Notes under the pieces: generated by a model
Databases searched by the model: none
Seen by the model: only the letters and a program-made list of their open reading frames with translations
Told to the model about the DNA's origin: nothing
Position numbers and translations under genes: made by a program
NCBI RefSeq assembly: GCF_041381155.1
Contig: NC_091142.1
Location: forward strand, 9,109,340-9,173,339
DNA length: 64,000 bases
Origin: Argopecten irradians
Taxonomy: Eukaryota; Mollusca; Bivalvia; Pectinida; Pectinidae
Reading direction: 5' to 3'
Part shown: piece after piece, positions 58,301 to 64,000 of the stretch
Numbering within the stretch: the stretch's first letter is position 1
Layout: the number at the start of each line of letters is the position of its first letter

Positions 58301-61300
58301 ATACAGTGTTACACAGTAGGGACTAGACAGTATACAGTGTTACACAGTATGGGACGTAGGACAGTATACAGTGTTACACAGTAGGGACAATAGACAGTAT
58401 ACAGTGTTACACAGTAGGGACGTAGACAGTATACAGTGTTACACAGTAGGGACATAGGACTAGTACAGTATACAGTGTTACACAGTAGGGACATAGACAG
58501 TATACAGTGTTACACAGTAGGGACATAGACAGTATACAGTGTTACACAGTAGGGACATAGACAGTATACAGTGTTTACACAGTAGGGACATAGACAGTAT
58601 ACAGTGTTACACAGTAGGGACATAGACAGTATACAGTGTTACACAGTAGGGACTTAGACAGTATACAGTGTTACACAGTAGGGACATAGACAGTATACAG
58701 CTGTTACACAGTAGGGACATAGACAGTATACAAGTGTTACACAGTAGGGACATAGACAGTATACAGTGTTACACAGTAGGGACATAGACAGTATACAGTG
58801 TTACACAGTAGGGACATAGACAGTACACAGTGTTACACAGTAGGGACATAGACAGTACACAGTGTTACACAGTAGGGACATAGACAGTAAACAGTGTTAC
58901 ACAGTAGGGACATAGACAGTATACAGTGTTACACAGTAGGGACATAGACAGTAAACAGTGTTACACAGTAGGGACATAGACAGTATACAGTGTTACACAG
59001 TAGGGACATAGACAGTATACAGTGTTACACAGTAGGGACATAGACAGTATACAGTGTTACACAGTAGGGACATAGACAGTATACAGTGTTACACAGTAGG
59101 GACATAAGACAGTATACAGTGTTACACAGTAGGGACATAGACAGTATACAGTGTTACACAGTAGGGACATAGACAGTATACAGTGTTACACAGTAGGGAC
59201 ATAGACATATACATGTTACACAGTAGACAGTATACAGTGTTACACAGTAGGGACCTAGACAGTATACAGTGTTACACAGTAGGGACATAGACAGTATACA
59301 GTGTTACACAGTACAGTGTTACACAGTAGGGACATAGACAGTATACAGTGTTACACAGTAGGGACCATAGACAGTATACAGTGTTACACAGTAGGGACAT
59401 AGACAGTACACAGTGTTACACAGTAGGGACATAGACAGTATACAGTGTTACACAGTAGGGACATAGACAGTATACAGTGTTACACAGTAGGGACAATAGA
59501 CAGTATTACAGTGTTACACAGTAGGGACATAGACAGTATACAGTGTTACACAGTAGGGACATAGACAGTATACACAGTGTTACACAGTAGGGACATAGAC
59601 AGTATACAGTGTTACACAGTAGGGACATAGACAGTATACAGTGTTACACAGTAGGGACATAGACAGTATACACAGTGTTACACAGTAGGGACATAGACAG
59701 TATACAGTGTTACACAGTAGGGACATAGACAGTATACAGTGTTACACAGTAGGGACCTAGACAGTATACAGTGTTACACAAGTAGGGACATAGACAGTAT
59801 ACAGTGTTACACAGTAGGGACATTAGACAGTATACAGTGTTACACAGTAGGGACATAGACAGTTATACAGTGTTACACAGTAGGGACCATAGACAGTATA
59901 CAGTGTTACACAGTAGGGACCTAGACAGTATACAGTGTTACACAGTAGGGGACCTAGACAGTATACAGTGTTACACAGTAGGGACCTAGACAGTATACAG
60001 TGTTACACAGTAGGGACATAGACAGTATACAGTGTTACACAGTAGGGACTAGGACAGTATACAGTGTTACACAGTAGGGACATAGACAGTATACAGTGTT
60101 ACACAGTAGGGACGTAGACAGTATACAGTGTTACACAGTAGGGACATAGACAGTATACAGTGTTACACAGTAGGGACATAGACAGTATACAGTGTTACAC
60201 AGTAGGGACATAGACAGTATACAGTGTTACACAGTAGGGACATAGACAGTATACAGTGTTACACAGTAGGGACGTAGACAGTATACAGTGTTACACAGTA
60301 GGGACATAGAACAGTATACAGTGTTACACAGTAGGGACATAGACAGTATACAGTGTTACACAGTAGGGACATAGACAGTATACAGTGTTACACAGTAGGG
60401 ACATAGACAGTATACAGTGTTACACACAGTAGGGACATAGACAGTATACAGTGTTACACAGTAGGGACATAGACAGTATACAGTGTTACACAGTAGGGAC
60501 ATAGACAGTATACAGTGTTACACAGTAGGGACATAGACAGTATACAGTGTTACACAGTAGGGACATAGACAGTATACAGTGTTACACAGTAGGGACATAG
60601 ACAGTATACAGTGTTACACAGTAGGGACCTAGACAGTATACAGTGTTACACAGTAGGGACCTAGACAGTATACAGTGTTACACAGTAGGGACATAGACAG
60701 TATACAGTGTTACACAGTAGGGACATAGACAGTATACAGTGTTACACAGTAGGGAGTAGACAGTATACAGTGTTACACAGTAGGGACATAGACAGTATAC
60801 AGTGTTACACAGTAGGGACATAGACAGTATACAGTGTTACACAGTAGGGACATAGACAGTATACAGTGTTACACAGTAGGGACATAGACAGTATACAGTG
60901 TTACACAGTAGGGACATAGACAGTATACAGTGTTACACAGTAGGGACCTAGACAGTATACAGTGTTACACAGTAGGGACATAGACAGTATACAGTGTTAC
61001 ACAGTAGGGACATAGACAGTATACAGTGTTACACAGTAGGGACATAGACAGTATACAGTGTTACACAGTAGGGACATAGACAGTATACAGTGTTACACAG
61101 TAGGGACATAGACAGTATACAGTGTTACACAGTAGGGACATAGACAGTATACAGTGTTACACAGTAGGGACATAGACAGTATACAGTGTTACACAGTAGG
61201 GACATAGACAGTATACAGTGTTACACAGTAGGGACATAGACAGTATACAGTGTTACACAGTAGGGACATAGACAGTATACAGTGTTACACAGTAGGGACA

Positions 61301-64000
61301 TAGACAGTATACAGTGTTACACAGTAGGGACATAGACAGTATACAGTGTTACACAGTAGGGACATAGACAGTATACAGTGTTACACAGTAGGGACATAGA
61401 CAGTATACAGTGTTACACAGTAGGGACATAGACAGTATACAGTGTTACACAGTAGGGACATAGACAGTATACAGTGTTACACAGTAGGGACATAGACAGT
61501 ATACAGTGTTACACAGTAGGGACATAGACAGTATACAGTGTTACACAGTAGGGACATAGACAGTATACAGTGTTACACAGTAGGGACCTAGACAGTATAC
61601 AGTGTTACACAGTAGGGACATAGACAGTATACAGTGTTACACAGTAGGGACATAGACAGTATACAGTGTTACACAGTAGGGACATAGACAGTATACAGTG
61701 TTACACAGTAGGGACATAGACAGTATACAGTGTTACACAGTAGGGACATAGACAGTATACAGTGTTACACAGTAGGGACATAGACAGTATACAGTGTTAC
61801 ACAGTAGGGACATAGACAGTATACAGTGTTACACAGTAGGGACATAGACAGTATACAGTGTTACACAGTAGGGACCTAGACAGTATACAGTGTTACACAG
61901 TAGGGACATAGACAGTATACAGTGTTACACAGTAGGGACATAGACAGTATACAGTGTTACACAGTAGGGACATAGACAGTATACAGTGTTACACAGTAGG
62001 GACATGACAGTATACAGTGACCTAGACAGTATACAGTGTTACACAGTAGGGACATAGACAGTATACAGTGTTACACAGTAGGGACATAGACAGTATACAG
62101 TGTTACACAGTAGGGACCATAGACAGTATACAGTGTTACACAGTAGGGACATAGACAGTATACAGTGTTACACAGTAGGGACATAGACAGTATACAGTGT
62201 TACACAGTAGGGACCTAGACAGTATACAGTGTTACACAGTAGGGACATAGACAGTATACAGTGTTACACAGTAGGGACATAGACAGTATACAGTGTTACA
62301 CAGTAGGGACCTAGACAGTATACAGTGTTACACAGTAGGGACCTAGACAGTATACAGTGTTACACAGTAGGGACATAGACAGTATACAGTGTTACACAGT
62401 AGGGACCTAGACAGTATACAGTGTTACACACAGTAGGGACCTAGACAGTATACAGTGTTACACAGTAGGGACATAGACAGTATACAGTGTTACACAGTAG
62501 GGACATAGACAGTATACAGTGTTACACAGTAGGGACATAGACAGTATACAGTGTTACACAGTAGGGACATAGACAGTATACAGTGTTACACAGTAGGGAC
62601 ATAGACAGTATACAGTGTTACACAGTAGGGACATAGACAGTATACAGTGTTACACAGTAGGGACATAGACAGTATACAGTGTTACACAGTAGGGACTAGA
62701 CAGTATACAGTGTTACACAGTAGGGACATAGACAGTATACAGTGTTACACAGTAGGGACATAGACAGTATACAGTGTTACACAGTAGGGACCATAGACAG
62801 TATACAGTGTTACACAGTAGGGACATAGACAGTATACAGTGTTACACAGTAGGGACATAGACAGTATACAGTGTTACACAGTAGGGACATAGACAGTATA
62901 CAGTGTTACACAGTAGGGACATAGACAGTATACAGTGTTACACAGTAGGGACATAGACAGTATACAGTGTTACACAGTAGGGACATAGACAGTATACAGT
63001 GTTACACAGTAGGGACATAGACAGTATACAGTGTTACACAGTAGGGACATAGACAGTATACAGTGTTACACAGTAGGGACATAGACAGTATACAGTGTTA
63101 CACAGTAGGGACATAGACAGTATACAGTGTTACACAGTAGGGACATAGACAGTATACAGTGTTACACAGTAGGGACATAGACAGTATACAGTGTTACACA
63201 GTAGGGACATAGACAGTATACAGTGTTACACAGTAGGGACATAGACAGTATACAGTGTTACACAGTAGGGACTAGACAGTATACAGTGTTACACAGTAGG
63301 GACTAGACAGTATACAGTGTTACACAGTAGGGACCTAGACAGTATACAGTGTTACACAGTAGGGACATAGACAGTATACAGTGTTACACAGTAGGGACAT
63401 AGACAGTATACAGTGTTACACGTAGGGACAGTAGGGACAGTAGGACAGACATACAGTGTTACACAGTAGGGACCTAGACAGTATACAGTGTTACACAGTA
63501 GGGACATAGACAGTATACAGTGTTACACAGTAGGGACATAGACAGTATACAGTGTTACACAGTAGGGACATAGACAGTATACAGTGTTACACAGTAGGGA
63601 CATAGACAGTATACAGTGTTACACAGTAGGGACATAGACAGTATACAGTGTTACACAGTAGGGACCTAGACAGTATACAGTGTTACACAGTAGGGACATA
63701 GACAGTATACAGTGTTACACAGTAGGGACATAGACAGTATACAGTGTTACACAGTAGGGACCTAGACAGTATACAGTGTTACACAGTAGGGACATAGACA
63801 GTATACAGTGTTACACAGTAGGGACCTAGACAGTATACAGTGTTACACAGTAGGGACCTAGACAGTATACAGTGTTACACAGTAGGGACCATAGACAGTA
63901 TACAGTGTTACACAGTAGGGACATAGACAGTATACAGTGTTACACAGTAGGGACCTAGACAGTATACAGTGTTACACAGTAGGGACATAGACAGTATACA
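55323..64000. repeat. 32-bp satellite array, about 270 copies, open at the window end
   Basis: The unit is ACAGTGTTACACAGTA then GGGACATAGACAGTAT, checked as exactly 32 bp near 61084-61116. It has three ACAGT motifs, the palindrome GTATAC and the short inverted repeat GTGT-T-ACAC. The commonest variant has GGGACC for GGGACA. Copies from 55.3 to about 58.5 kb carry frequent one-base indels; from about 60 kb on long runs are identical. No gene is seen inside. Confidence 0.97.

Noticed and set aside
55323..64000. Telomeric or centromeric repeat
   Set aside because: The unit is not TTAGGG-like, and nothing in the window shows a centromere; position on the chromosome cannot be told from sequence.

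Overview
The window looks like nuclear DNA from a mollusc, most likely a bivalve. It is AT-rich, its genes are split by many short introns with GT-AG borders, it carries tRNA-derived SINE heads of a type I associate with bivalves, and it is dense in short foldback elements and minisatellites. No bacterial, viral or organellar gene was seen.

Layout. 1-11.7 kb: no recognisable gene; AT-rich DNA with foldback elements, a SINE and small tandem repeats. 11.76-23.34 kb, minus strand: a complete P2X ATP-gated cation channel gene. 23.4-23.9 kb: a compact gap that is probably a two-way promoter. 25.42-27.78 kb, plus strand: one large coding exon for an unrecognised 786-residue, lysine-rich, probably nuclear protein, with a likely non-coding first exon at about 23.9 kb. 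28.2-35.6 kb: intergenic DNA with tandem duplications, a 27-bp minisatellite and foldback elements. 35.66-51.76 kb, minus strand: a complete 16-exon BRE1 (RNF20/RNF40) gene, the E3 ligase for histone H2B monoubiquitination. 53.54-55.18 kb, plus strand: the first two coding exons of a gene not firmly identified. 55.32-64.0 kb: an array of a 32-bp satellite, roughly 270 copies, running off the end of the window.

The most interesting observation is in the P2X gene. The exon for the dorsal-fin part of the extracellular domain is present twice (7a and 7b). Both versions keep the family cysteines and have the same splice phases (2 in, 0 out), and joining both in one mRNA would give a stop codon within 13 codons. 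This is the structure expected of mutually exclusive alternative exons that would change part of the ATP-binding jaw.

A second theme is that several minisatellites lie on splice junctions. The 3' end of P2X exon 9 with its donor site is repeated in 76-bp units. The 3' end of BRE1 exon 6 with its donor is repeated in 51-bp units that stay open in frame. A decayed array resembles the donor of BRE1 exon 5. BRE1 also contains a 1096-bp tandem duplication of an exon pair in which one copy is frameshifted; this may be real or an assembly error.

The genes do not form a pathway. P2X is a plasma-membrane receptor and BRE1 a chromatin enzyme; they are simply neighbours. All exon borders were read by eye from splice signals, reading frame and recall of the protein families. 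No database search was run.
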